Source of the DNA: Pseudomonas agronomica
GTDB taxonomy: Bacteria; Pseudomonadota; Gammaproteobacteria; Pseudomonadales; Pseudomonadaceae
Length of the DNA stretch: 61,184 nt
Assembly: GCF_025917275.1 (NCBI RefSeq)
Contig: NZ_JAOSHO010000001.1
Location: forward strand, 1 to 61,184
Reading direction: 5' to 3'
The position numbers were made by a program, and so were the translations under genes. Shown here in pieces: positions 53,296 to 61,184 of this stretch; position 1 is the first letter of the stretch; every line of letters starts with the position of its first letter. The notes beneath the pieces are model-generated. The model had not been told where the DNA came from. It was given only the letters and a program-made list of their open reading frames with translations, and searched no databases.

Positions 53296-54944
53296 CCCCT
53301 GGTGCTTATGAGAGTGGACTCGATCGCTGCAAGGCCAACTACCTGCCCTTGACGCCACTTGGTTTTCTGGATCGGGCTGCCCTCGTGCACCCGGATCGGA
53401 TAGCGGTGGTGCATGGCGAACTGCAACGAACCTGGCGTGAAACCCGCGAACGCTGCTATCGACTAGCCTCGGCACTTTGCGAAAAAGGCCTGGGAGCAGG
53501 GGACACCGTTTCAATTCTGTCTCCTAATACGCCTGCCATGCTCGAAGCGCATTTCGGGGTCCCCCTCAGCGGCGCGGTACTCAATGCGGTCAATTACCGG
53601 CTGGATGCCCAAGGTGTGGCATTCATACTGCGTCATGGCGAATGCAAGTTGCTCCTGGTGGATCGAGAGTTTGCTGCGCTGGCGGATGCCGCACTCGCGC
53701 TCCTCGAACATCGGCCGATGGTGATTGATATCAATGATCACCTGGCGCCACTTTGCGCGAATGTCGGGGATATTGACTACGAAACCTTCATCCGCAGCGG
53801 CAGCCCTGATTTCGAAGGTGTATGGCCGGATGACGAATGGCAGCCGATCGCACTCAACTACACCTCCGGTACAACCGGTGATCCCAAGGGCGTGGTCGCG
53901 AGCCATCGTGGCACCTACCTGATGAGTCTGCTGCAGATGACCAACTGGCCGCTCACGCGAGCGCCTCGTTACCTGTGGACATTGCCGATGTTCCACGCCA
54001 ACGGATGGTGTTTTACCTGGGCGATCACGGCGGCAGCCGGCACGCACGTCTGCCTGAGAAAAGTGTGCGCAGAGACGGTGTTTGATGCGATCGATAACCA
54101 GGGTATCGATCACTTCTGTGCGGCGCCGATTGTCATGGCCATGATTGCCAACGCCGAAGATCGTCCCGCGCTCAAGACGCCGGTTCGAGTGCTGACCGCC
54201 GGTTCCCCACCTCCGGCCAGCGTACTCAATGCGGTGGTTTCGCGAGGCTTCGATGTCGACCATGTCTACGGCATTACTGAAGTGTCAGGCACGCCGATCA
54301 GCTGCGTCTGGCAAGACGGCTGGGACGAATTGACGCCAGAAGAGCAAGGCGCTAAGCGAGTCCGCCAGGGGGCTCGTGCAGCGGCCTTCGAAAGTTTGAT
54401 GGTGGCTGACACCGATACGATGCAGCCAATAGCAAAAGAGGGCCAGACAACGGGTGAGCTGCTGCTCAGGGGCAACACCGTAATGATGGGTTATCTGAAG
54501 AATGACAGTGCAACCCGAAAAGCATTCGAAGGCGGTTGGTTTCATACGGGGGATGTCGCCGTCGTGCATCCTGACGGCTACGTCCAGATTACCGACCGTT
54601 GCAAAGACGTGATTATCTCCGGGGGGGAAAATATTTCGTCTGTAGAGATCGAGGAGGCCCTCCACTGTCACCCGGCAGTTCTATACGCCGCGGTGGTCGC
54701 TCAGCCTGATGACAAATGGGGAGAAGTACCGTGCGCGTTTGTCGAGCTGAAGACGGGTGTCGAGCCTCCCACCGAAGCAGAAATAATGATGTTCTGCCAG
54801 GCGCGTCTGGCCCGATTCAAATGTCCGCGCAGAGTGGTCTTCACGGAGTTGCCGAAAACCGCAACCGGAAAAATCCAAAAGTTTTTACTTCGAGAGCAGG
54901 CAGGTAGTCGCGATGCAATTGTCCGTCTGGCTTCGAATGGCTAG
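53292..54944 (+). CDS. AMP-forming acyl-CoA ligase
   Basis: This 550-residue ANL-superfamily ligase activates a carboxylic acid with ATP and CoA. The ATP-binding P-loop YTSGTTGDPKGVVASHRG is near residue 190. The motif YGITEVSG is near 325, GWFHTGDVAVVHPDGYVQITDRCKDVIISGGENISSVEIEE near 413-455, and the catalytic Lys in PKTATGKIQKFLLR near 530. All catalytic elements are present. It resembles medium-chain and dimethylmalonate/fatty-acid ligases more than benzoate-CoA ligases, so the acid is uncertain. It is coupled to the nitroreductase gene, and the MaoC-like enzyme could act on a product. Confidence 0.92.
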   Translation: MTPGAYESGLDRCKANYLPLTPLGFLDRAALVHPDRIAVVHGELQRTWRETRERCYRLASALCEKGLGAGDTVSILSPNTPAMLEAHFGVPLSGAVLNAVNYRLDAQGVAFILRHGECKLLLVDREFAALADAALALLEHRPMVIDINDHLAPLCANVGDIDYETFIRSGSPDFEGVWPDDEWQPIALNYTSGTTGDPKGVVASHRGTYLMSLLQMTNWPLTRAPRYLWTLPMFHANGWCFTWAITAAAGTHVCLRKVCAETVFDAIDNQGIDHFCAAPIVMAMIANAEDRPALKTPVRVLTAGSPPPASVLNAVVSRGFDVDHVYGITEVSGTPISCVWQDGWDELTPEEQGAKRVRQGARAAAFESLMVADTDTMQPIAKEGQTTGELLLRGNTVMMGYLKNDSATRKAFEGGWFHTGDVAVVHPDGYVQITDRCKDVIISGGENISSVEIEEALHCHPAVLYAAVVAQPDDKWGEVPCAFVELKTGVEPPTEAEIMMFCQARLARFKCPRRVVFTELPKTATGKIQKFLLREQAGSRDAIVRLASNG

Positions 54945-54995
54945 GTCGCAGTTGCTTTCATCACATACAAAATAATAAAAATCGGAGCGTTATAA

Positions 54996-56303
54996 GTGAG
55001 CCTGAAGAAGATATCTGCAACGTTGGTGTCTGGCAGCATTGCCCTCAGTGGCCAGGCGTTTGCCGACTTTTCAAGTGACAGCAAAGCCACCTTGGGCATG
55101 AGGAGCTTCTACTTCAATAACGACAACCGCGACGGTGTCGCTGCCCCTTCGAAAACCGAAGAGTGGGCGCAGGGCTTCATGTTGGACTTCAAGTCGGGTT
55201 ATACCGAGGGGCCCGTTGGTCTTGGAGTTGATGCCCTTGGGTTGCTGGGCGTCACCCTGGACAGCGGTCAGGGACGTCACGTTGGCAGCTCGATGATTCC
55301 CTCGGACAGTGACAACCGCGCCGTCGACGAGTGGAGCCGGCTGGGGCTGACCGGTAAGGTCAAGATGTCCAAGACCGAACTGCGCTACGGCACCTTGATT
55401 CCTAAACTTCCGATTCTGGTCGCCAACGATGGACGGGTGCTCCCACAAACCTTCGAGGGCGGCCAAATCACTTCGAGCGAATTCAAGGACCTGACCCTGA
55501 CGGGAGGACGCATTGAACACGCAACCGGTCGTGCTTCAACTGACCAGACAGGGCTCGCCGATATGGGCGGTACGCGTGAAAGCAACCAGTTCGCTTTCGC
55601 CGGGGCCGACTGGAAAGTCACCAAGGACCTGACGGCTCAGTACTACTATGCCCAGCTTGAAAACTACTATAACCAGCAGTTTTTCGGACTGACGCACACG
55701 CTCGCATTCTCGGACAGCCAATCGTTGAAAACCGACCTGCGCTACTTCAGGACTGACGCGTCAGGTGAAAACAGCTCCGGTACATCGGGCTACCGAATCA
55801 GCGGCTACACCAAGAACGGTGACGGCGTTATCGACAATCGTCTCTGGAGTGCTGCATTGATCTATAGCCTCGGCGCTCATGCGATAACGGCCGGCTACCA
55901 AAGCGTCTCGGACGGTAGCAGTTTCACCCAACTCAATCAGGGTGGCCTGGCGGATAAAGGCGCAGGAGGCAGCTCCTTGTACCTGTACACAGATCGTCTG
56001 ATCCAGAGTTTCACCCGTGCAGGGGAGCGCACATTATTCGGTCAGTACGCCTACGATTTTGCCGCCCTGGGTGTCCCGGGCCTGAAAGCCTCGGTCATGT
56101 ACCTCTCCGGTGACAACATCAAGACGAGGTCCGGTGACAATCAGAAAGAATGGGAGAGGGATATCTTCCTGGACTACGTCGTTCAGTCGGGAGCGCTCAA
56201 AGGGGTTGGCTTCGGTTGGCGTAACGGTAAATCCAATAGCGAAGCCGCCCGTGACCAGGATCAGAACCGAGTGTTTGTCAGCTACAGCATTCCGCTGCTC
56301 TAA
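54996..56303 (+). CDS. OprD-family outer-membrane porin
   Basis: This 435-residue OprD-family porin forms an 18-strand barrel and takes up small acids or basic amino acids. A signal peptide ends at GQAFA before DFSSDSKATLGMRSFYFNNDNRDG, the usual opening of the mature protein. KMSKTELRYGTLIPKLPILVANDGRVLPQTFEGGQI and FLDYVVQSGALKGVGFGWRNG are typical family segments. The start is GTG 54996 with CGGAG 8 bp upstream. It follows the ligase by 51 bp and shares its direction, so substrate entry through this porin and the MFS carrier is likely. OpdK-type and BenF-type porins are near relatives by family. Confidence 0.92.
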   Translation: MSLKKISATLVSGSIALSGQAFADFSSDSKATLGMRSFYFNNDNRDGVAAPSKTEEWAQGFMLDFKSGYTEGPVGLGVDALGLLGVTLDSGQGRHVGSSMIPSDSDNRAVDEWSRLGLTGKVKMSKTELRYGTLIPKLPILVANDGRVLPQTFEGGQITSSEFKDLTLTGGRIEHATGRASTDQTGLADMGGTRESNQFAFAGADWKVTKDLTAQYYYAQLENYYNQQFFGLTHTLAFSDSQSLKTDLRYFRTDASGENSSGTSGYRISGYTKNGDGVIDNRLWSAALIYSLGAHAITAGYQSVSDGSSFTQLNQGGLADKGAGGSSLYLYTDRLIQSFTRAGERTLFGQYAYDFAALGVPGLKASVMYLSGDNIKTRSGDNQKEWERDIFLDYVVQSGALKGVGFGWRNGKSNSEAARDQDQNRVFVSYSIPLL

Positions 56304-56383
56304 GGGCGCAGCATCACCGTATCGAACGCCCCCGGAGCATGCAGCAGCGCCTCGTTCAGGAACGAGCATTATCGAGGCGACGA

Positions 56384-57667
56384 CTAGTCCCGAATTTGAG
56401 TTGCCGCGAGGGCTTGGTGCAAATCAGCAATCAAGTCCTCAATTGCCTCGATTCCTACCGACAGACGAATCATTTCTGGCTTCACCCCGGCCTTCGCTTG
56501 TTCCTGCTCGTTCATTTGCCGATGGGTAGTGGAAGCCGGATGGCAGGCAAGAGACTTGGCATCACCGATATTGACCAGTCGCTTGAAGATTTGCAGAGCA
56601 TCATAGAAGCGCACGCCTGCGTCATAGCCGCCCTTCAAACCAAACGATAGGATCGCCGACGGTTTACCCTGCATGTATTTTTGCGCCAATGCGTGGTGAG
56701 GATGGTCCGGGAGGCCGGCGTAGCTGACCCATTCCACCTCTGCATGCCCCTGCAGGATCTGCGCAACTTTCAGGGCATTTTCAGTGTGACGCTCCATGCG
56801 CAGCGCGAGCGTTTCCAGGCCTTGCAGCAGCAGGAACGCGTTCATGGGTGCCAGTGCCGCGCCGGTGTTGCGCAATGGCACTGTGCGCGCGCGCGCGATG
56901 AAGGCGGCGGGCCCGAACTTCTCGGTATAAATCACATCATGGTACGCCGGCTCGGGCTGGTTAAGGCTGGGGAATTTTTCCGGGTATTGGGTCCAAGGGA
57001 AATTGCCGCTGTCAATGATCACACCGCCTAGGGAGTTGCCGTGTCCACCGACATACTTGGTCACGGAATGCACGACGATATCGGCTCCAAACTGAATCGG
57101 TTTGCAGAGGATTGGCGTAGCCACGGTGTTGTCGACCATCAACGGTACGCCACGGGTATGAGCAGCATCAGCCAGCGCTTCGAGGTCGATGATATTACCC
57201 GCCGGGTTGCCGATGCTTTCGCAGTAAACCAGCTTGGTGTTTTCGTCGATCAGTTCGGCGATAGCTTCGGCAGAATCATCTCGTGCAAAACGCACCTCCA
57301 CGCCAAAGCTTGGCAACAGATGTGCGAACAGAGTGTAGGTACCGCCATAGAGTTGTGGGGTGGTGACGACATTGTCACCTGCGCGGGTTAACGTCTGGAT
57401 CGCATAATGGATTGCCGCGCTGCCGGCCGATACGGCCAGCCCTGCCACTCCGCCTTCGAGGGCGGCCATCCGTTGTTCCAATACATCATTGGTGGGGTTC
57501 ATGATTCTGGTGTAAATATTGCCCGGCACGTCCAGGTTGAATAGGTCGGCGCCGTGTTGGGCGTTATCGAATTCGAAGGCAACATTCTGATAGATAGGCA
57601 CTGCGACAGCCTTGGTGGTCGGGTCCGACGTGAAGCCGTGGTGCAGCGCGATGGTGGCGTCTTTCAT
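56384..57667 (-). CDS. O-acetylhomoserine sulfhydrylase-type PLP enzyme
   Basis: This 427-residue Cys/Met metabolism PLP enzyme is of the MetY type. It makes homocysteine from O-acetylhomoserine and sulfide. The motif SVTKYVGGHG carries the PLP lysine (about 208-217). YQNVAFEFDNAQHGADLFNL, RIMNPTNDVLEQRMAALEGG and SLACHPASTTHRQMNEQEQ are typical of this branch, the last near the C terminus. MetY proteins are longer than MetB/MetC, as here. No metX or other methionine gene is adjacent. It gives a way to assimilate sulfide released from organosulfur compounds, which suits the rest of the window. Confidence 0.9.
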   Translation of the reverse strand: MKDATIALHHGFTSDPTTKAVAVPIYQNVAFEFDNAQHGADLFNLDVPGNIYTRIMNPTNDVLEQRMAALEGGVAGLAVSAGSAAIHYAIQTLTRAGDNVVTTPQLYGGTYTLFAHLLPSFGVEVRFARDDSAEAIAELIDENTKLVYCESIGNPAGNIIDLEALADAAHTRGVPLMVDNTVATPILCKPIQFGADIVVHSVTKYVGGHGNSLGGVIIDSGNFPWTQYPEKFPSLNQPEPAYHDVIYTEKFGPAAFIARARTVPLRNTGAALAPMNAFLLLQGLETLALRMERHTENALKVAQILQGHAEVEWVSYAGLPDHPHHALAQKYMQGKPSAILSFGLKGGYDAGVRFYDALQIFKRLVNIGDAKSLACHPASTTHRQMNEQEQAKAGVKPEMIRLSVGIEAIEDLIADLHQALAATQIRD

Positions 57668-57951
57668 GATTGGTATAGATCCCTTTAAATTATTCTGGAT
57701 TTTTGCGGCATGAAGATCCTGTCGAATCGATTATGCCGATCTTTGAGCGCCTTGACCCGGTCAGTCGAAATTTACCGAAGGATTTTATGCCCCGAGCGCT
57801 GCCTGCAGAACTTACCAGTTCCATCAAGCTGCCGTCATGACCTTGCCAGGAAACACGGGTGGCCTAGTTCATTCGACTGTTAAGGGATTTCAATTCGCAG
57901 GTTTTGGATTTCGCTTTTATGATCGCGCCCAGTCAGAACCGTAAACCAGTC

Positions 57952-58242
57952 TTATTCCTCAGGGCTCAGTGTTTTCTCAAAGTGAAGTTTCGAACATCTG
58001 GAAGTTAACAACGTCAGAAGCGCCTGCAAAGACTCAGAGGAAAAGTGATTGTGCATCGAAATCTCATCGGTCCAGGCGAACCTGATGATCCAGTTGTTGA
58101 GGTTCGTACTTTGAGTGAAGTCGTACTCAACGCATCCTGGCGAAATCTGTTTTATGTTTTTTAGTAATGACTGGATCTCCATGCGAAGGTCATCATTCAT
58201 TTTTGTTTGTAGTTCAATTGTATTGATTGCCAGTTTTGACAT
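57952..58242 (-). CDS. Small ABM-like (antibiotic biosynthesis monooxygenase-fold) protein
   Basis: This 96-residue protein has a pattern like the dimeric alpha+beta ABM barrel. An amphipathic helix (MNDDLRMEIQSLLKNIKQISPGCVEYDF) is followed by WIIRFAWTDEISMHNHFSSESLQALLTLLT. The PGC-Y turn and the W-x5-H-HF section recall YgiN/ABM proteins, which include quinol oxidases and small monooxygenases. The ATG at 58242 is given, though its ribosome site is poor; a GTG at 58296 is an alternative. The gene is leftward, between the PLP enzyme and a GlxA-type regulator. Assignment is tentative. Confidence 0.6.
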   Translation of the reverse strand: MSKLAINTIELQTKMNDDLRMEIQSLLKNIKQISPGCVEYDFTQSTNLNNWIIRFAWTDEISMHNHFSSESLQALLTLLTSRCSKLHFEKTLSPEE

Positions 58243-58562
58243 GAGGGAGTCTCTGACGCTGGACACGATGGGGCGTATTAAACGGATTATTTGCACGGGC
58301 CAGAGATTAAAGTGTAATGCTTCAATTACTGGCCTCTGTTATCTCTGAAAGGCTGATCGGATACTTTGAAGTAGGATATGTTAAAAAAAATCCATCGTGA
58401 GAAAATGTCAAAATATTGATCATGTCCGCCAAATCTTGAGGGGTATCGCCTCAAAGTGATCAAGGCATTTAGGCCTTTGCTATCGGCTGGTGAGATAACA
58501 TTCAGGATTGGGGGAGACATTTCTGCCAAGAAAGTATCGCTGCGTTGTGAGCGTCGGCAGTG
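58243..58562. other. A+T-rich gap between ABM-like and GlxA-type genes
   Basis: A 320 bp stretch, A+T-rich between 58300 and 58520, holding the promoter of the ABM-like gene on the minus strand. No convincing ORF, RNA gene or terminator is seen. Confidence 0.5.
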
Positions 58563-59525
58563 TTATTCGGTCGATTTGAAGCGGGCGCGATGTTCCTTGG
58601 GGGTGATGCCAAAATTTTTAACAAACCTTCTGATAAGGGTTGATTCACTGCCCAATCCACAGCGCCGGGCTATGGTTTTGAGTGGGTGGTTTGAATTTGT
58701 AAGCATGTCGCGGGCCGCGTCCAGTCGGAGTAGCTCCACCATTTTGCTTGGCGTTTTTTCCATCGATTCTGAATATTTACGTATAAAGGTTCTTTCGCTC
58801 ATATTCATGAAGTTTGCGAGCGCCGGTACTGTTAAGTCGGTGCTTAGGTTCTCATTAATCCATGCATGCAAATCTGAGAACTGACTGCTTTTCGATTGCA
58901 AGCTGAGGGAAGAACTGAATTGATTCTGATCTCCTGGGCGTTTGAGAAACATTACCAGGTGTCGAGCAACCTCCAGGGCAACGGTGTGCCCCAGGTCTTG
59001 CTCTACGATCGCTAAGGCTAGATCGATCCCTGATGTAACGCCTGCTGATGTCCATAGGTGGCCATCATTAATAAATATTGGGCCGCGTTTAATTATTATT
59101 GATGGGAAGTTTTTCTCCAGGTCGTCATACGCCGACCAATGAGTGGTTGCTTTTCGTCCGTCCAGTTTTCCGGCACAGGCAAGTGCGAATATGCCAGTAC
59201 AAACAGAAATCAGGCGCTCGGCTTTATCTGCGTGTTTTACAAAGTGCGCGACGAACTTCGGACTTTTACAAAAGTCATGTATGCCTGGCCCGCCGGGTAT
59301 AATCAAAGTATGCGGCGAGGGGCTTTCTGTGTGCAGAATTTCAGTGTTTATTGAGAAAACTGAGGAGATCTCAGTGGTTGGATTTAACGCCAAAATAGAA
59401 ATCGTATACGGTTGGTGATCGGGGCGGGAGAAACGGTTGGCTGCCATGAATACGTCGAGAGGTCCTGCCAAGTCAAGCAAACTTACCTGCGGGTAGGTGA
59501 TGAATTGTATGGTTTTAGGGCGCAT
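58563..59525 (-). CDS. GlxA-family AraC-type regulator (DJ-1/PfpI plus HTH)
   Basis: This 320-residue regulator has an N-terminal DJ-1/PfpI-like domain (TIQFITYPQVSLLDLAGPLDVFMAANRF, HTLIIPGGPGIHDF, LISVCTGIFALACAGKLDGRKATTHW) with the nucleophile-elbow Cys in CTG near residue 109. The C-terminal AraC domain (about 215-315) has LSTDLTVPALANFMNMSERTFIRKYSESMEKTPSKMVELLRLDAARDML and TIARRCGLGSESTLIRRFVKNFGITPKEHR. Members act as activators sensing nitrogen compounds in some pseudomonads. It has no close operon partner on its own strand except the ABM-like gene downstream. The codons look more A+T-rich than the neighbours. Confidence 0.9.
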   Translation of the reverse strand: MRPKTIQFITYPQVSLLDLAGPLDVFMAANRFSRPDHQPYTISILALNPTTEISSVFSINTEILHTESPSPHTLIIPGGPGIHDFCKSPKFVAHFVKHADKAERLISVCTGIFALACAGKLDGRKATTHWSAYDDLEKNFPSIIIKRGPIFINDGHLWTSAGVTSGIDLALAIVEQDLGHTVALEVARHLVMFLKRPGDQNQFSSSLSLQSKSSQFSDLHAWINENLSTDLTVPALANFMNMSERTFIRKYSESMEKTPSKMVELLRLDAARDMLTNSNHPLKTIARRCGLGSESTLIRRFVKNFGITPKEHRARFKSTE

Positions 59526-59960
59526 GAACCGCTACTCCAAGAGGCAAAATCCGGACTCATCATATGACGACCCTCTGAATGATTTTGAGCACTCGGCCGG
59601 ACCCTCGCAATAGATATCCCTGCGCCTTTAGAAAAAAGGTCATGAGCTTTTGATGGGCGGAGCTACTAGAGGACTAAAGGACACCTCAGCTACGTCCTGT
59701 TTCGACACCCACACTAGGCTCTGTACGAAATGTGTTCGCGAAGGCCAGACAAGTCGAAACAGGGCGAGGAAGCGCAGTGTACTGCGCCCTCAAGCTAGTC
59801 TGCCCATACGTTTGCATATGGCATCATCGGGCAATAAAAAAGCTCCGCAGCTAAAACGACGATCTGTCGTGATAGCTGTGGAGCAAAAAAGCTGCCTGGA
59901 CATTTAACGTATTACGAGCTTACCAGCCAGAATAATTCACACCGCCATGGCAGATATCAT
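59526..59960. other. Gene-poor region with insertion-element-like sequence
   Basis: A 435 bp gap between the GlxA-type gene and hutH. A stretch from about 59718 begins GGCTCTGTACGAAATGTG and reads on with CAAGTCGAAACAGGGCGAGG, which resembles an insertion-sequence end as I remember such elements; no matching second end or transposase is seen. An 85-residue open frame at 59650-59907 has no family resemblance and overlaps this stretch, so it is probably not a gene. The hutH terminator lies at the right end. Confidence 0.45.
59836..59884 (-). terminator. Rho-independent terminator downstream of hutH
   Basis: On the minus strand, GCTCCACAGCT (59884-59874) pairs with AGCTGCGGAGC (59852-59842) with one G-T pair. 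An inner ACGAC/GTCGT stem lies between, and TTTTTTATT follows. It lies 77 bp after the hutH stop, so it probably ends the hut transcript. Confidence 0.85.
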
Positions 59961-61184
59961 CTATCGCAAGCTGGGCAACAAGGCGTTCAATACCAAGTCG
60001 TTCAAGCAGCCGGAAGCCAATAACTCACTGGCCGCATTGATATCCGGCGCGAAGAAACGATCTTTCTCGTAATAGGCCACTTTGCTTCGCAGGCTGTTCC
60101 GGGCCAGTTCCAGCTTGGGCGACGTCTTCAAGCCGTCACGCAAGTCCAGGCCCTGACAGGCCGCTAGCCACTCCACAGCCAGGATTCCACGGGTGTTTTC
60201 AGCCATTTCCCACAACCGCTTGCCAGCCGCAGGTGCCATCGATACGTGATCTTCCTGGTTCGCGGACGTGGGCAGGCTGTCTACGGAATGGGGGTGAGCC
60301 AGCGCCTTGTTTTCACTGGCCAGCGCTGCTGCTGTTACTTGAGAAATCATGAAGCCAGAGTTCACGCCGCCATTGGCTACCAGGAACGGCGGCAGTTGCG
60401 ACATGTGTTTGTCCATCATCAACGAAATGCGACGCTCGCTCAGGGAGCCGATTTCAGCAATGGCCAATGCCATATTGTCTGCGGCCATCGCCACAGGCTC
60501 GGCGTGGAAGTTGCCGCCAGAGATCACATCGCCCTCAGCGGCAAAGACCAGCGGGTTATCGGAGACGGCATTTGCTTCTACGACCAATACTTCCGCTGCC
60601 TGACGGAACTGGGTCAGACACGCTCCCATGACTTGAGGTTGGCAGCGTAGAGAGTAGGGGTCTTGGACCTTGCCGCAGTCCTTGTGCGAATCGGCGACCT
60701 CACTGCTTTGGCCCAGCAGGTCGCGATAGGCAGTAGCAGTATCAATCTGAGCCTTCTGGCCGCGTGCGGCATGGATGCGTGCGTCAAACGGCGAGCGGGA
60801 GCCCAAGACAGCTTCGACCGTCAAAGCACCGATGGCCAAGGCGCCCGCAAACAGGTCTTCGCCCTCGAACAAACCGCGCAGAGCATAAGCAGTGGAGACC
60901 TGGGTACCGTTGAGCAACGCCAAGCCCTCTTTGGCAGCCAGCGTCAATGGCGCCAAACCGGCCACCTTCAGCGCTTCGGTGGCTTCCAGCCATTCGCCCT
61001 TATAACGCGCTTTGCCTTCTCCCAGCAGCACCAGGGACATGTGCGCCAAAGGCGCCAAGTCACCGGATGCGCCGACCGAACCTTTCAAGGGAATATGCGG
61101 GTACACCTCGGCGTTGATCAGTGCTATCAGAGCATCGATCACCACGCGGCGGATGCCGGAAAAACCACGGCTGAGGCTATTGAG
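59961..61184 (-). CDS. hutH: Histidine ammonia-lyase, 3' part (runs off the window)
   Basis: HutH deaminates histidine to urocanate, the first step of histidine use. The visible part is about 408 codons and includes the MIO-forming Ala-Ser-Gly in [18 protein letters not shown], then [38 protein letters not shown] and the C-terminal [26 protein letters not shown]. The frame continues upstream through the window edge ([13 protein letters not shown]), so the first 100 or so residues lie outside. The gene is intact where seen and ends at a strong terminator. Regulation by HutC is expected but lies outside. Confidence 0.97.
   Translation of the reverse strand, partial: LNSLSRGFSGIRRVVIDALIALINAEVYPHIPLKGSVGASGDLAPLAHMSLVLLGEGKARYKGEWLEATEALKVAGLAPLTLAAKEGLALLNGTQVSTAYALRGLFEGEDLFAGALAIGALTVEAVLGSRSPFDARIHAARGQKAQIDTATAYRDLLGQSSEVADSHKDCGKVQDPYSLRCQPQVMGACLTQFRQAAEVLVVEANAVSDNPLVFAAEGDVISGGNFHAEPVAMAADNMALAIAEIGSLSERRISLMMDKHMSQLPPFLVANGGVNSGFMISQVTAAALASENKALAHPHSVDSLPTSANQEDHVSMAPAAGKRLWEMAENTRGILAVEWLAACQGLDLRDGLKTSPKLELARNSLRSKVAYYEKDRFFAPDINAASELLASGCLNDLVLNALLPSLR

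Noticed and set aside
59650-59907. 85-residue open frame before hutH
   Set aside because: It overlaps an insertion-like stretch and the hutH terminator and lacks any recognisable domain.

Overview
The window is chromosomal DNA from a Pseudomonas, most likely of the P. fluorescens/P. putida lineage. The main evidence is the gacA-uvrC-pgsA-tRNA-Gly block at the left end, which is a classical Pseudomonas gene order. The paired extragenic palindromes with the GTGGGAGCGAGC core, the high G+C coding style and hutH at the right end agree with this. Species cannot be fixed from the sequence alone.

Layout. (1) 55-4576 is core genome: a carbon-nitrogen hydrolase, a GNAT acetyltransferase, gacA, uvrC, pgsA and tRNA-Gly(GCC). 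(2) 4556-20283 is a 15.7 kb genomic island bounded by a perfect 61 bp direct repeat. The left copy is the 3' end of tRNA-Gly plus its terminator, and the right copy is a detached duplicate. No integrase lies between them. The cargo is one catabolic unit. A leftward operon carries an AA_synth-family protein, a zinc alcohol dehydrogenase, a cupin, a 3-hydroxyacyl-CoA dehydrogenase and a TetR. A divergent rightward operon carries a fumarylacetoacetase-family hydrolase, a VOC/extradiol-type protein and an MhpA-like flavin hydroxylase. A GntR regulator follows, then an envelope module (DUF1302, DUF1329, YCF48-like, MMPL/RND) and an FMN reductase. A TTTTGTGCAYAAA-type palindrome at three promoters probably ties the unit to the GntR protein.

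(3) 20417-46405 looks like an organosulfur scavenging region. It holds three orphan sulfonate/nitrate-type binding proteins, a TonB-dependent receptor, an LLM flavin monooxygenase with a DszC/SfnB-like acyl-CoA dehydrogenase homologue, a four-domain rhodanese, a thiol dioxygenase, LysR, a class II aldolase and an SsuD-like monooxygenase. Next come a complete ABC importer, whose binding protein is broken by a frameshift in a G7 tract, and a dedicated TonB-ExbB-ExbD. A second ABC importer follows, with a GntR/UTRA regulator and a 789-residue PHP-type metallohydrolase. The substrates are inferred, not shown.

(4) 46566-48784 holds an F420-type NADP oxidoreductase, an SDR and a divergent TetR with palindromic sites between them. 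(5) 49070-56303 is a putative carboxylic/aromatic acid pathway: a MaoC-like hydratase, an AraC regulator, an AAHS-type MFS permease, a nitroreductase-family enzyme, an acyl-CoA ligase and an OprD-family porin. (6) 56384-61184 holds an O-acetylhomoserine sulfhydrylase-type enzyme, a small ABM-like protein, a GlxA-type AraC regulator, a gene-poor stretch and the 3' part of hutH, which runs off the window.
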